64,000 bases of DNA. It comes from Selaginella tamariscina (lineage: Eukaryota > Streptophyta > Lycopodiopsida > Selaginellales > Selaginellaceae). A program made the translations under genes and the position numbers. This document shows, piece by piece, positions 25,553 through 36,234 of this stretch; position 1 is the first letter of the stretch; every line of letters begins with the position of its first letter. The DNA is taken from positions 129,996-193,995 of the forward strand of contig PUQB01000364.1 of the NCBI GenBank assembly GCA_003024785.1, read 5' to 3'. Under the pieces are notes generated by a model. That model searched no databases, was not told where the DNA came from, and saw only the letters and a list, made by a program, of their open reading frames with translations.

Positions 25553-28500
25553 ATGGAGTCATCGTCAAATTCTGGGTAAGAATTAAAATAAAATCTGTTA
25601 TATTCGAACATGTGCTTGACGAACTAATCATTTTTGTATTCAGATGTGGAATTGAGGTAACATTGAAGATGAGAGCAGGAGAAGAGATGGGCAAGGGTAT
25701 TTTGGAATCAACTTGGTCATATTTCAAACTAAACAGGAAGCGCATTGGAACAACCATGGTTGTTATCAAACTAACCTCTGTCACATCGCATGGCCAAGCA
25801 AAACAATGGAAAGTAAATGTGCTAGTAAAGCATCTGAAAGCATGCTACGAACCCAGATTGAACGATGCTCGACACATATGCCTTGTTCCATCCAATGTCA
25901 CGTTCTCGGATCCAGAGGTCGCCAGTTACAACATTAATCTCGGGTGGTCTTGTTGACTTGTGGATAATGATGTTCACGTGTTCACTAATGATGTTGACCG
26001 TGGAGTTCTTCTTCAACTCAATGAAAGCCCATTTATGGAGGGGATCCAATTAGATGTCTACTTCAAAGATCTTCAGACTCATCGAGTAGGTGTATTCTCA
26101 GCAGAGGTTGCTTCACAATACAGAACATCCACAAGTGGAGCAATCGTCCCTCTTCACATTAAAGAAGAACACAGCGACATCATAAGGGAGATTGAGAGGG
26201 TGGCTCGGTCTCAGATTCTTTACAGATCACATTCAATTTGCTTAGAAAACTTCGGGAGTTGGAAGTGTGTGCCGAGAACATTAGAACAACATCAATTGGG
26301 ATAACACATGTTGATTCGGATCGTAAAAGAAAATCATTTGTCGTTTTGTCAGTTGCACCTGTGGCATCCCATGCTACAATAAGCCACAAGGAAATGATGT
26401 TAGATGATAAAATTTATGAATGTAGGGTTAAGTATTGCAGCGTCAGCCCAAACTTCAATTACAGGCCACTCAACCAGGAACGTGTAGCTGAGCTCATGAA
26501 GAAGATGAAGGACAACAATTCTTACACTGTTCCACATAATGTTGTTTGTGCCCATACTACGAAAGAAACAAAGGCGCTGAGAAAGTGTGGATCACAACAG
26601 CAAAACAAATCATGAAGATTCAGACAGAGAATAGAAAATCAATCAAGTATTACATCATTAATGGCTAGCACACAATAACGGCAGCTCAATGACTTCTCGA
26701 TGGCCACAATAAAGGAACCATAGTAACAAAACTTTTCAAGTATACCCGTGAGAAGCTGACAAAAAGATCGGCGTTTTTAGCTAAGCTGAATCTCACAATC
26801 GAGCAGTACCACAAGTTATCGGCGGAATGGGACGCTGCCGACACCAACCACTACAACAGCAAAATATGGGAGAAGTTCAAACACATGCGAGCTGTGTGGG
26901 AATCTCTTCAGTGACCACAAAGAGCTACTACAGGGAATACACAATGTGCAATGTACCGGGTAAGTAAATTGTCTGGGCAGGATTTATCTCGCCGGTATAT
27001 TAATTTGTCTCTTTTTTTTTCAGAGAGTTAAAGAAATTGTAGCAGTTGATTTTGCCCATGTGGGCGGGAAGGAAACATCCTTTCTGATGATGTTGATTTC
27101 TTATTCCGAGATAGGATCTTTGCCAAATGGTTGGGGATTATGGAATCCTTTTCAAAAGAACACTGAAGAAGAAGTAGACAAGTGAAGGGGAGCTGTCAGA
27201 GAAGTCTGAAAAGAAACCCAGTAAAACGCCAAAGGCTAAATCTGTTCAATCTACAAACAACGATTTCAAGCTCACATGGTTGAAGCCTTTAAATGGAACA
27301 ACGATGGAGGAGATGGAAGTTTTGTCTGATTTGGTAATTGATGAAAAACTACAGATTAACAACAGCAGCCCCACCTCTCCTTTTCATCTCAAGGCAATGG
27401 AGTTGAAGACGGTCAGGCACTTCAAGGAGTGGTTGGGAATACACTGCCACAAACTAGGTTGGACCTCGGCATCAACATACAAAGAGGTCAGCAAATATTT
27501 GCATGTGACAAATGATGATATGCTTGTCGAATGGGTGAATCAATCGGAAGATTTGGGCAAAAATCTATTGCACGCCAACTCCAAAAAGGAGAACATTGCG
27601 ATGACGCCTTCTCTTATGGCAGTCCTTCAGCAGCGGAGAACCGAGTTGAATCTTATAAAGGAGGATGCTACAAATCACGACAAGCCCTATAGAATGTTTG
27701 TTGTTGGATTCGGAGACTTTATGAGGTAACATCACTGTTGTAGGAAACCGTTTCAGTTGTTCATGATAGATCGGCGGGTGTCAAAAAATCCTTCGACAAA
27801 CAAGACACTAGAGGATTTGGTGGAGAAACTTAGCCGTGCAAGCATGTACAAAGAAGGTATTTATTATTGAATTCATGCTTGCACTCTTCACTGATACCTA
27901 CATTTTCAGGTATTTATTTCTTGATTCTTGCTCACGTCACTGATACTTTTACCTTTGCCTTCGCCAAGAAGAATAAACATCATTGGACAGGATTTTATAT
28001 GAATGATGCTAATCCGAAGTGCATTGATACGGTTGTTCACTTGGTTATTAGGAATGCGCCAAACAATTTCAAACTTCCAAATGACTGCCTAGGCATCTGT
28101 TTGCACTCCAACGGGCCTGAACCTCCATCCGATACATCGATAGCTGAGAAGGGATGTATTCGGCAATGTATGTTATCCAAACATTACAAGTCAAGCGGCA
28201 TGGAGCATCGTCAACTTGATCAGGGGTCCGCACAGTGATGCATGGGTTTTTGACTACTGCACTAGGGGGTCTGTCTTGAAGGAGTGTTACCTTCGGGATA
28301 CATGTGTGTTTGCCGTTGAAAAGGATAAGACCATGGTTGAGGACCTAAACAAGTGGATAGAAAGGTTCTCAACTGACTACCCCAACAAACCCATACAGGA
28401 GTATTTGGGAGAAGTGCAATAACTCTGAAGATGAATCTGGTTCAATGTCGGAGTTGGAGGACAAACATCAATCAAACATTAGACCAGAAGTCATCTTGAG

Positions 28501-28645
28501 GAGTATAGAACATTCACACACTCCATTACCCATGGAAACATCAACAGAAGATACAGAAGATCATGAACCATCTCACAAGTGGCCTAGACCTTCTTCGCCT
28601 CACTCAAAAGGTAATAGCAAAGAAGAATTGTTAATGAGTTCTTAG
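25553..28645 (+). pseudogene. ParB/sulfiredoxin-like and methyltransferase-like protein, copy A
   Basis: The start MESSSNSG is followed by a donor at 25,576, an acceptor at 25,643 and then CGIEVTLKMRAGEEMG. Introns with clean GT-AG ends also lie at 26,960-27,023 (64 bases) and 27,857-27,909 (53 bases). Around 26,450-26,690 are RPLNQERVAEL and, one frame on, IKYYIINGxHTITAAQ. This order (substrate-loop helix, then I-x-G-x-H/R-x-x-A-A) is that of the ParB N-terminal/sulfiredoxin fold. Near 28,250-28,340, WVFDYCTRGSVLKECY and CVFAVEKD resemble SAM-binding motifs of an amino-methyltransferase placed after the catalytic part. Stops replace Q and R in the ParB-like core and there are several indels, so it is dead. 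No DPPY motif is seen. Function is inferred. Confidence 0.55.
26960..27023 (+). other. Short intron carrying a relic of the 18-bp palindrome
   Basis: The intron begins GTAAGTAAATTGTC and ends TTTTTTTTTCAG. Its centre, GGGCAGGATTTATCTCGCC, is one array palindrome with a few changes. Copy B2 keeps it at 62,229-62,248 (GGCGAGATAAATCCCGCCC in plus orientation), so it was present in the common ancestor. Confidence 0.7.
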
Positions 28646-28787
28646 AGTGACGAATAGTTGTAAATGAGTGTAACATAAGGCATTTTTGTATATTTCGTTT
28701 ATATTTGTACAGAAAATAAATTTTCAAGGATTAATGAAGCTTTTAGTTCAAACATGGGTCACACATTAACAAGGTAAATAATATACC

Positions 28788-29031
28788 TTGATAATTATAA
28801 GGTCAGCTAATTATCATTTTGTAAATGTAATGAAAACAGTTGAGAACATGGATTTTCAAGGTAAGAGAGGGGTTTGGCAAAAATTTCTTGTGCCACATGT
28901 CAGAATGACAGATTTCATGCATGAAATGGATAATAATGCAGCTCAAAACATGGTTACCATGGGGACCACTTCAGTTTTTTCATCACCATTTCTATTGGCT
29001 TCAGTTCTGAAATCACTTTCTTCAACGCCTT
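28788..29031 (+). pseudogene. HAD phosphatase-like gene, 5' fragment, copy A
   Basis: The fragment reads MDFQ, then VRMTDFMHEMDNNAAQN and LASVLKSLSS, matching the N-terminal region of the gene at 59,326-60,410. It is cut at 29,031 by the LTR retrotransposon; the catalytic part is absent from this copy. The frame over SVLKSLSS is continuous here, whereas copy B2 lacks one base at this point. Confidence 0.6.
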
Positions 29032-29454
29032 TGGGGTGAATAGAAGGAAAATGGATATATATTTCCTGTCTGAGTACAACTATCTCCGACAGGGAAGCAA
29101 GATATAAGACACAGACTTGACTCCTCCAAAAAGACCCCGACCCACTACTAGCCTTCCGACTTATATAGTGGGTACCTATCGCTAGTCACTAGCTACAGGT
29201 GGCACTCTCCCACTGGTCTGCCACCTGGTGGCAGAGTCTTGCCTGTCACATTTATGTGCCTCCCCATGCATGCTGTCCTTCATACCCTGGGTAGTTGGTC
29301 CGGACAATCGGATCTTTGCCCGGTTACACCGCCGCCTGACACTGGTTGCCATCAGTTGTACCTGAAGTACCTCCCCCTATCCGGCGCTTCGTCCAGTTGC
29401 TCGTCCACGCCGCTGGGTGTCCTGCCGGCTGGCCACGATGACGGGCCACCGTCA
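29032..29454 (-). repeat. 3' LTR
   Basis: 423 bases, matching 35,809-36,231 with only scattered substitutions and very few indels. Starts TGGGGTGAATAG and ends CCACCGTCA on the plus strand. A good polypurine tract is not obvious inside it. Confidence 0.9.
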
Positions 29455-30062
29455 ACCAGATGCCCGGACTTAATCGTTGGCACGTCCTCGGGCCATGTGC
29501 CCTAGTAGCTGCCCCTTGGAGCTCTCGGTACATGGCAATCTCGCTCTTTGTTGCCGCTAGCGTGGTCTTTAATGTGGTGATGGTCGCCTCTTGAAGTGTG
29601 ATCACCTTCGGAGCTTTGTCTCAGACCCTGCCTGTTGCTCCTGGGCCTGCTGGAGCTGATCCTCCAGGTCTTGCATCCTTTTCTGGGAGTATCGTAATTC
29701 TTGTTCCTTTGCCGCGAGGAGTTGGGCCTGTAGCTGGGTGTGTACCTCTAGCTCTCTGATGGTCCGGGTTGAGTCCTATCTTGGGCCGGCTGGCCTGGGG
29801 CGCTCGCTTCTGGCTTCCTGAGTAGGGGTCCCGGTTGGCTAGCTGTAGGTGTGGTCATGGTTTTGGAGAGTTGAGTCTTTGTCAGTAATTCCCTTCTGAC
29901 TGCCGTCAGTTCTGCTTGTGCCTCAGCGAGCTCCCCACACCTTCGTTCTATCCGAGCTTTGTATTTCTGTATCTGTTGTTCCCTTCTGGCTATGACCCGG
30001 CTGCGGCCGTGCTGGTTATCGTTGAGTAGCCCTAGGAGAGTTTCGCACTCACTGTACAACCA
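29455..30062 (-). CDS. Coiled-coil protein of the LTR element
   Basis: On the minus strand, 30,059-29,748 begins YSECETLLGLLNDNQHG and has a heptad-rich stretch (RREQQIQKYKARIERR, then ELAEAQAELTAVRREL) followed by a Pro/Ser-rich tail. Further on, 29,700-29,500 continues with a Gln-rich QQAQEQQAG segment and ITLQEATITTLKTTLAATK. It occupies the place where reverse transcriptase-integrase would be expected. A structural or accessory role is possible but unproven. Frame breaks suggest decay. Confidence 0.4.
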
Positions 30063-32190
30063 CTAGAAGTCCGCTCTCCTTTCGCTCCAGCTTTCCCAGG
30101 CGTCTTTCGTTCTCTTCATTGTCATCATTCATAGTCGGCCCCTTCACTCAGTAGCTCCTTAGCCCTTTAGGCAACTTTCCATGCTCCCTGTCGTTGCTCT
30201 GTGTGTTCTATCACTATGTCGTCATGTTCCCTCGCCACCGCTGGGAGGTCGAGACCGTCATATATCGTCATGGCTTCGTCTAGCTGGTCGAAGACCCCCG
30301 TGAGCCTGGTATAGACCGTGGATGTCCATCGTTCATTGGCCTGGAAGTGTTGGTAGTACTCTCGTACTCGTCCTCGGGCTTGTCCTCCTTCCCTCCTTGG
30401 CTGGGCCCGGTAGATTGCTCGATTGCGTTTGACGAGGATTCCAGTAGTGGGGATCCTATAGCTAGGGAATCGTGTGTAGGGTTTCTACATTACATACCCT
30501 GGTGATTCCTGTCCAGAAGGGGGCTACCCTCCGCCTACTCTTCTGTTGATGACTGTTCTTTTGTTGAGCCCTATTCTTCTGTAGACGCCGGTCCCTCCGT
30601 TGAATCCTGTTCTTCTGTTGACTCCGGGGGTTCTGGTTGTTCCCCCATTTGGAGTGGTGGTGGTGCTCTTACTACCGTTCGGTCGAACGAGCCCGTGGTC
30701 ATAATAGCAATGTGGCCAGCTGTGGGTAGCCTTTGCTCAGTGCCGGCCCGAACTCCGTGAATCCCACTAGTTAGAGCCGGAATCAGGTATTGCTTAAGGC
30801 AGTCAAACCCAATTTATTGCGACTCCTTCTCATGCCCTGCAAAGACCGTTCGCCAATCACCTGGTGATCGACTCCCTGTTCTTCCATGAGCATGAAGGTT
30901 ACGAACTCAGCTGCTTCCTCCTTTGCTTGTATGCCTTGTAATCCATGAGTTCCTGCGGTGGTGGGCCGTTTGAACCTCTTGTCCGAGCATTCCCCTAGGC
31001 TAGGCCGTCTCTGAGCCGAAAGACTATCGCTAGTTCATCGAACATAATGCGAAAGACGACGCTCCCATCCGTGCAGAAATTGTATCTCCCTACACCTAGT
31101 TTGACTAGCCACTAACTCCGCTAACTAGAGGAATTGTCTGGCCTTCTCATCAAATCCTGGGTCCTCCACTTCTCCCCACAGTAGGTCAAAGAATTCCTCC
31201 AATCGCAATGCTTCCTGACTCGCCGGATGTCGGTTGCCCGACTAATTCTTAAACTTGGAGTACCTAGGCGATACTAGCTCCGCTGCTTGTTCTTGGCCCT
31301 TGATGAGCATGCGAATTTCTCTGATCACCACTAGCCGGTTTCTCTTTGTCACCCCGTGGTCATGGTAATGGTAGTGTGGCATTGTGCACCTCCTTTCTGA
31401 GTGTAGGTGCCGTGACAGTCCTTCTGGCATCCTTCAAGGTGACTGGCACGTCTATCCTTGCGCCTGATACGCAATGATGGCACCGCCCGACCATCATTGC
31501 CTTTGTAGTGCGGCCTCACGCCTTGTGGTCCATGTAATCCTGTGAGCTGGCCACACGTGCGTTTGGAGATCCTGCTTCCGACTCCTCCGTCTTCCCTATC
31601 TCTTCCCCATGGTTCGCTGGTTCTGCCCGGGATTCCTCAATTTATGCTCCATCTGGGTGACCAACGCAACTACTATCGGCCGTCTGTTGTGGTACTTGTC
31701 CATTATCGTAGACTGTGGTGGTTTTTGTCGCCTGGTGAGGCCCATCCTGGCTCTAACTGCATAGTCTTACTGTTGATCCTTCCTACGCTTCTTCCCCACA
31801 CTGGCCCCATATGTCCCCTATCTAGGTTTTCGTGTCCTACTTCCACCCGGGAGGGCTTCCTATAGCTTCTTCCCCCCCCACTTCCCGAGCGATCTTCGAT
31901 GGCCCAGGTAGTGGATGTTTCTCCTTGGGACCATGACCAAAAAGGGCTGCCGATCCCTATTAATACCGGCTCTGGGGTGGCTCTGCTTGATTGGGGCGGC
32001 CATTCAGCTTGGGTATGTCCCATAAGCCCCTGGACTTGTCCTGGTGGTTGGTGAACCAACGTTCCGGTGCCGGATAGTCTCGGGCTTCAGTTGTTCCTGC
32101 GATCCTTAGTTTGTTCACGTTGGCCTGCCTCTGATGCGAGGCCTCTGTCTGGCGCGACCCAATCCCAGAAGTCGGCCTGCGGAGGTCGCT
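30063..32190 (-). other. LTR element interior of unknown content
   Basis: GC-rich sequence in which I find no YxDD, no RNase H or integrase HHCC/DDE motif on either strand. Fragmentary frames on the minus strand include VTKRNRLVVIREIRMLIKGQ near 31,340 and LRLEEFFDLLWGEVEDPGF near 31,190, which look like real decayed protein but match nothing I know. Confidence 0.4.
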
Positions 32191-32191
32191 G

Positions 32192-32662
32192 TTACGCCCT
32201 CGCTCCATCCCCGCGCCTACCGGGCTCCTGATACTCCAATGCCCTGAATCTCCGTGTGAGGGCCTGGGTTTTGCCTGTGGGTATGGACCTTATCGCCTGT
32301 CTGGTGCAAAACCGTATCTGTTGGTGTTCCCAATCGTGTTGTACCTTTGCACCCCTGAGCCAGGGTCGACCGAGGAGTAGTCGAATCCCCCCCTGGCATG
32401 CATATCCAGGACCACAACGTTGATCCAAAATTTGATCGTTTGGATCTCGACCTCTACTGCCCTCAAGATGCCATTGGGCGCCACCTGGCCTGATTGGCCA
32501 TGCGTACTGAAATGGAGTGGGTTCCGGAGTTGGCATACGCAATTTCCTGTGGAGCTCTACTGACATGACATTGACAGCTGACCTCCCATCTATAATCACT
32601 TCGCTAATTGTGTGACCTGCCATGCGAACCGGGATAGTTGGTACGTCGTTCACGTAGTCCAC
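32192..32662 (-). pseudogene. Retroviral-type aspartic protease of the LTR element
   Basis: Begins DYVNDVPTIPVRMAG, then SEVIIDGRSAVNVMS, the form seen in plant Ty3/gypsy proteases where D-G-x-S-x-V-N replaces D-T/S-G. LLGRPWLRG near the end fits the second conserved block (LGRPWL). The glycine normally following the D-G pair is R here, and one or more frame changes surround it. Confidence 0.65.
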
Positions 32663-33121
32663 TATGGTTGCAGTGCCTCTTGGTAGGGGTCTCGCTGCTG
32701 GTCGTACCCGATTCTCCCATCGTGCGGTGGGAACTAGTGGCGATTCCTGTTCTGACCCCGTCTGGGCCTCCCCCCTTACAAATGTGCGGTTTCACCTTCT
32801 CCTTACTTTTCTTAGCAATTCTTAGCCTCGGCTGGGCTCCACAGGTTTCGAGACTGTCAATCCTTGCGTTTGCTTCCTTACCCACTGCTTCAAAACCGGG
32901 GTTTTGTTGCCTGTCTTCTCTTTTCGTGCCTTCGCGCTCCCCTTTCTCCGCCTTTGTGTCTCCCTTGTTTCGTCCGCCAAGGGAGCCTGTGGTACTATGT
33001 CTATTCCGACGTCCTGTTTGGTAGTACCACCGTCACTTGGTTTACTTGCGGTGTGGAGTTTGGATTGGGTTTACGGGGATCTGCTCGTTACTCGTCCTAG
33101 CGACGCCGGCTGCTTGCGCTT

Positions 33122-34190
33122 CTAACATGGTTTGATCAATGATAACCATGAACATCGGTAGAGCGGGTGTGGGCCTCTGCACAATGCACACAACACCTCC
33201 TTGCGTTCCGGTCGTCTCTCTGTCGCCATACCTGGGTCGATATGGTGGCCGTTCTTGAAAAGGGACCTACGATTCCGGTCTCCTGAACGGGACCTCCTAC
33301 AGGGTTGGTTGTCTCCCTCCGTCCTGCGGCCGTAACTCCTTCGGCCACCTGCCCCATCCTTGGTTCCTCGTTCTACCATTAGTGTGGCTGCTTGTGGTGG
33401 CCTTTTGCCCAGAAGTTCGGCTAGCCGGTAGCAATCGTCCGTGTTGTGAGATCCTCGGATGTTGCACACCCGACAGTACTTATGCCCCCGTGCAGTGTAT
33501 CCCATTTGAGCCAGTGTCGTGGATAAGTCTTCCTTCGCGTGGCCCTCCGTAGGGTTTCCCCCCGTTGCAGCTACCTGTGTCCCTTGGTACCCAACTGTTT
33601 CTCCTTTTTGGTCGGCCTTGGAGCGTCCGAGAGGTTTTCCTCATCCGATGCGGTATCGTTCGCCTCCTCTGCATTCGATTTGTCCTGCGCCTTCCTTTCT
33701 TGGCGTCGATCCACTTGTGGATTTCCGACTGCAGTCCCTTTCGATACCACATTTTCTTGGTAAGGTCAACTGGGGTGTCTCTCAGCCGGGCGATATACCC
33801 CAACATGCAGACCGTGTATTCGTTGACCGACTCTCTTGCTTTCTGCTTCAAGCTCGTTAGCTTGTGGATCACCTCCTCTTCACTCTTTTCTTCCCGGAAG
33901 GTATCCAAAAACGCCCTTTGTGCGGTTTCCCAGCGGGCTCCTTCGTTCGCCTCGTGGAATCGCATCCACTAGGCATCTGCCTTCTTGTCCAGAGTGCATG
34001 CAAAGGCACTCAACTTCTTGTGATTGTCGCTCACACTCCGAAGTTTGCACACCTGTTCGAACTTGTGTACGTGTTGGTCCCGTTGTGCCTGAGAGTTGTT
34101 CCGATCTAGACCCTCCACTTCGGACGTGGTGTAGTCCACGTCCTGGTATTTCGCGGGCACCGTTTTCCTTCCTCGCGGCTCTGCCCTCCC
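33122..34190 (-). pseudogene. Gag polyprotein of the LTR element
   Basis: The 34,160-33,480 stretch reads VHKFEQVCKLRSVSDNHKK, then ANEGARWETAQRAFLDTF, then the LTSLKQKARESVNEYTVCM block. This is the Retrotrans_gag domain, with the L-x-x-L-x-Q-x-x-x-E-S-V-x-x-Y signature. At 33,480-33,430 follows a zinc-knuckle-like CRVCNIRGSHNTDDC, and a second CALCRGPHPLYRC is near 33,190. One stop and one or two frame shifts break it. The product would have formed virus-like particles in the cytoplasm. Confidence 0.75.
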
Positions 34191-34199
34191 GTTGAGGGT

Positions 34200-35808
34200 G
34201 GGTGACGAGGACAGGCTCCTCCTGGCTGTCCCTTGGGAGCTCCTGCCGTGGGACCAACCTGACAGCTGGTGGCGTGGCTTACCTTAGCTGGACGGTTTTC
34301 CCTCCTCCAGCAAGTAGTTTTGTATGACCGTGCACGGAATTCCCCGCGACGTCTAGACGGTCGTGATCGATGGGGCGATTCCTCCTTGCCCCGAGACGGT
34401 ATCCCTCGTCTGGTGATGGTTGCAGCTCTGCCGTGTGCCCAGGCGGATTTCCCTCGCAGGGCCGGTGCAATACTAGTCGCTCGGGCGAATCTCTCTTGCC
34501 CATGGACAAATTCCTCTCGTCCCTTCTCCAATGTAGCCGTTGTGCAGCCCCTCTTTTTGGTGCCTCCTCCCAGTCCATCAACTCATCAACGTCCAGTCGC
34601 CTCCGCGCAAGCGGTCGCCCATGTGTACCCCGGCCTTCCGAAGCCTTGGGTTCTCATCCTGGTAACCACCCTAACCTGCTACATCGTCTGATCAGCTAAA
34701 TTCTTGGTGTAGAGGTTGCCTTGTTGGCAATTGATGCCCCTCCCTACGGGGGCTTCCCGGATGAGGCTCTTCCTCCCCTCTTTCCGGGCAGACACGGGCC
34801 CCCGCATCACCCTGATGGGTGATGATGGCCCTAGGTTTCCTATCTTACCTCCACTGTGGTGTTGGTCACGCTGGGCTTCTGGCTCACGTCCTCCGTCACT
34901 ATCTGCGTTGCTTTCGCCCCCTTGAGATTCTTGCCTCCGTCGCAGGCCTGCCCTCTCCTGGGGTTGTCCTGGCCAAAGTTTCCTCCTTCGGGGGTACTTG
35001 TCAAACACCGGTTCTGCTTGTTGGTATGGGGGATCTTCGTGGCCGTCACTTTCACCTACGTCGAGAGGCGGAGGGTTTTCGTCGTCTTGCCATCCGTCCC
35101 ACTCTGCGTCGTAGGTTACTGTCGGGCGAAATCGCCTGTCCGGGTGCTATTCATACCCACATATGCTACCGTGCCTGGATTGTCGTCCAGGCGTGCTGCG
35201 GTTTCTTCATATCCTTCTTCGTCGTCAGTGGCGTGCGGCCACCTCTGCCACTGGTGTGCCGAGTTTACCGCTGCTCGGAGATTTGGCCATGCGGTGTTAC
35301 CGTTGTTCCCTCGGGTAGGTAAGGCAGGGGCCGATTGCGGCAACCGAGGTGCCTCGCCGCCGTCCATCAATCTCCCTCGGTTGGCCCGCTGCATTCTCCT
35401 AGTCAGCTGTTGCTCGTCAATCTCTATTTTCTCGAATGATTAATCCCGGCTCTTCGTCGGGCCACCACTCTACTTGCTACAGTGAACTCCATCTGTGTGT
35501 ACTATCTATCCCTATGTGGTCACCACAAATGGTCGTCGGGACTCTGTAGGCCAGATGTGGTGCTTCTCAAGAAGCTGCAGTGGTCGCCAGGAAGCTGCAA
35601 TGGTCGCCAGGACGCTGTTGAGGGCATCCAACCCCCGGGGTTCGGCCGACAAGCCGGGCCTTACCTCAGGAGTAATGGAAGGTATTGGATGGCCTCTACC
35701 CGGACGCCGCGAGGGTCCATGTACAAGTAAGGGAGGAGTTCTACTGAGATGACTGGGCCAGGAGTGTTGCAGGGCCCAGGAGTTGGGCAAGTGGGGAATG
35801 CCCACTTG
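34200..35808 (-). other. 5' region of the LTR element
   Basis: GC-rich sequence between the 5' LTR and gag. Minus-strand frames encode basic, Arg/Gly-rich peptides without known motifs; plus-strand open frames here are probably shadows caused by base composition. No convincing primer-binding site (TGG...) lies directly against the LTR end at 35,808. Confidence 0.4.
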
Positions 35809-36231
35809 TGGGGTGAATAGAAGGAAAATGGATATATATTGCCTATCTGAGTACAACTATCTCCGATAGGGGAGCAAGATATAAGACGCAGACTTGACTC
35901 CTCCAAAAAGACCCCGACCCACTACCAGCCTTCCAGCTTATATAGTGGGTACCTATTGCTAGTCACTAGCTACAGGTGGCGCTCTCCCACTGGTCTGCCG
36001 CCTGGTGGCAGAGTCTTGCCTGTCACATTTATGCGCCTCCCCACGCGTGCTGTCCTTCGTACCTGGGTAGTTGGTCCAGACGATCGGATCTTCGCCCGGT
36101 TACGCCGCTGCCTGGCACCGATCGCCATCAATTCGTACTTGAAGTACCTCCCCCTATCTGGCGCTTCGTCCCGTCGCTCGTTCACACCAGTGGGCATCCT
36201 GCCGGCTGGCCGCAATGACAGGCCACCGTCA
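35809..36231 (-). repeat. 5' LTR
   Basis: 423 bases, the partner of 29,032-29,454. Starts TGGGGTGAATAG and ends CCACCGTCA on the plus strand. High similarity indicates a fairly recent insertion relative to other repeats here. Confidence 0.9.
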
Positions 36232-36234
36232 ACT

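Larger units (their letters stand above)
16385..29031. mobile_element. Large composite DNA element, copy A (right end truncated)
   Basis: The left edge is sharp: AT-rich repeat sequence stops at 16,384 and element sequence matching 52,007 onward begins. Order: terminal repeat; DUF7869-like gene (minus); palindrome array 1; AT-rich and telomere-like tracts; CA/TG tracts; palindrome array 2; hairpin; ParB-like/methyltransferase-like gene (plus); and the start of a HAD-like gene. It is cut at 29,031 by an LTR retrotransposon. Continuity from 16,385 to 29,031 with no internal terminus is the evidence that both gene groups belong to one element. No superfamily assignment is certain, and a target-site duplication cannot be tested because the right end is lost. 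Confidence 0.65.
29032..36231 (-). mobile_element. LTR retrotransposon, Ty3/gypsy-like gag-protease, no RT seen
   Basis: Two nearly identical 423-base LTRs bound 6.4 kb of GC-rich sequence, a sharp compositional contrast with the surrounding AT-rich DNA. Coding sense is minus: gag with zinc knuckles, then an aspartic protease, then a long stretch with no reverse transcriptase, RNase H or integrase motif, then a coiled-coil ORF. There is no 5-base target duplication (GCCTT before, ACTAG after). The left flank is element A, whereas the right flank is AT-rich repeat, so the flanks were joined by a deletion or recombination. LTR ends are TGGGGTG...CGTCA on the plus strand, that is TGACG...CCCCA in the coding sense. 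Confidence 0.85.

Noticed and set aside
32638..35443. Long plus-strand open frames inside the LTR element
   Set aside because: They oppose recognisable gag and protease on the minus strand and arise from GC-rich composition; no motif seen in them.
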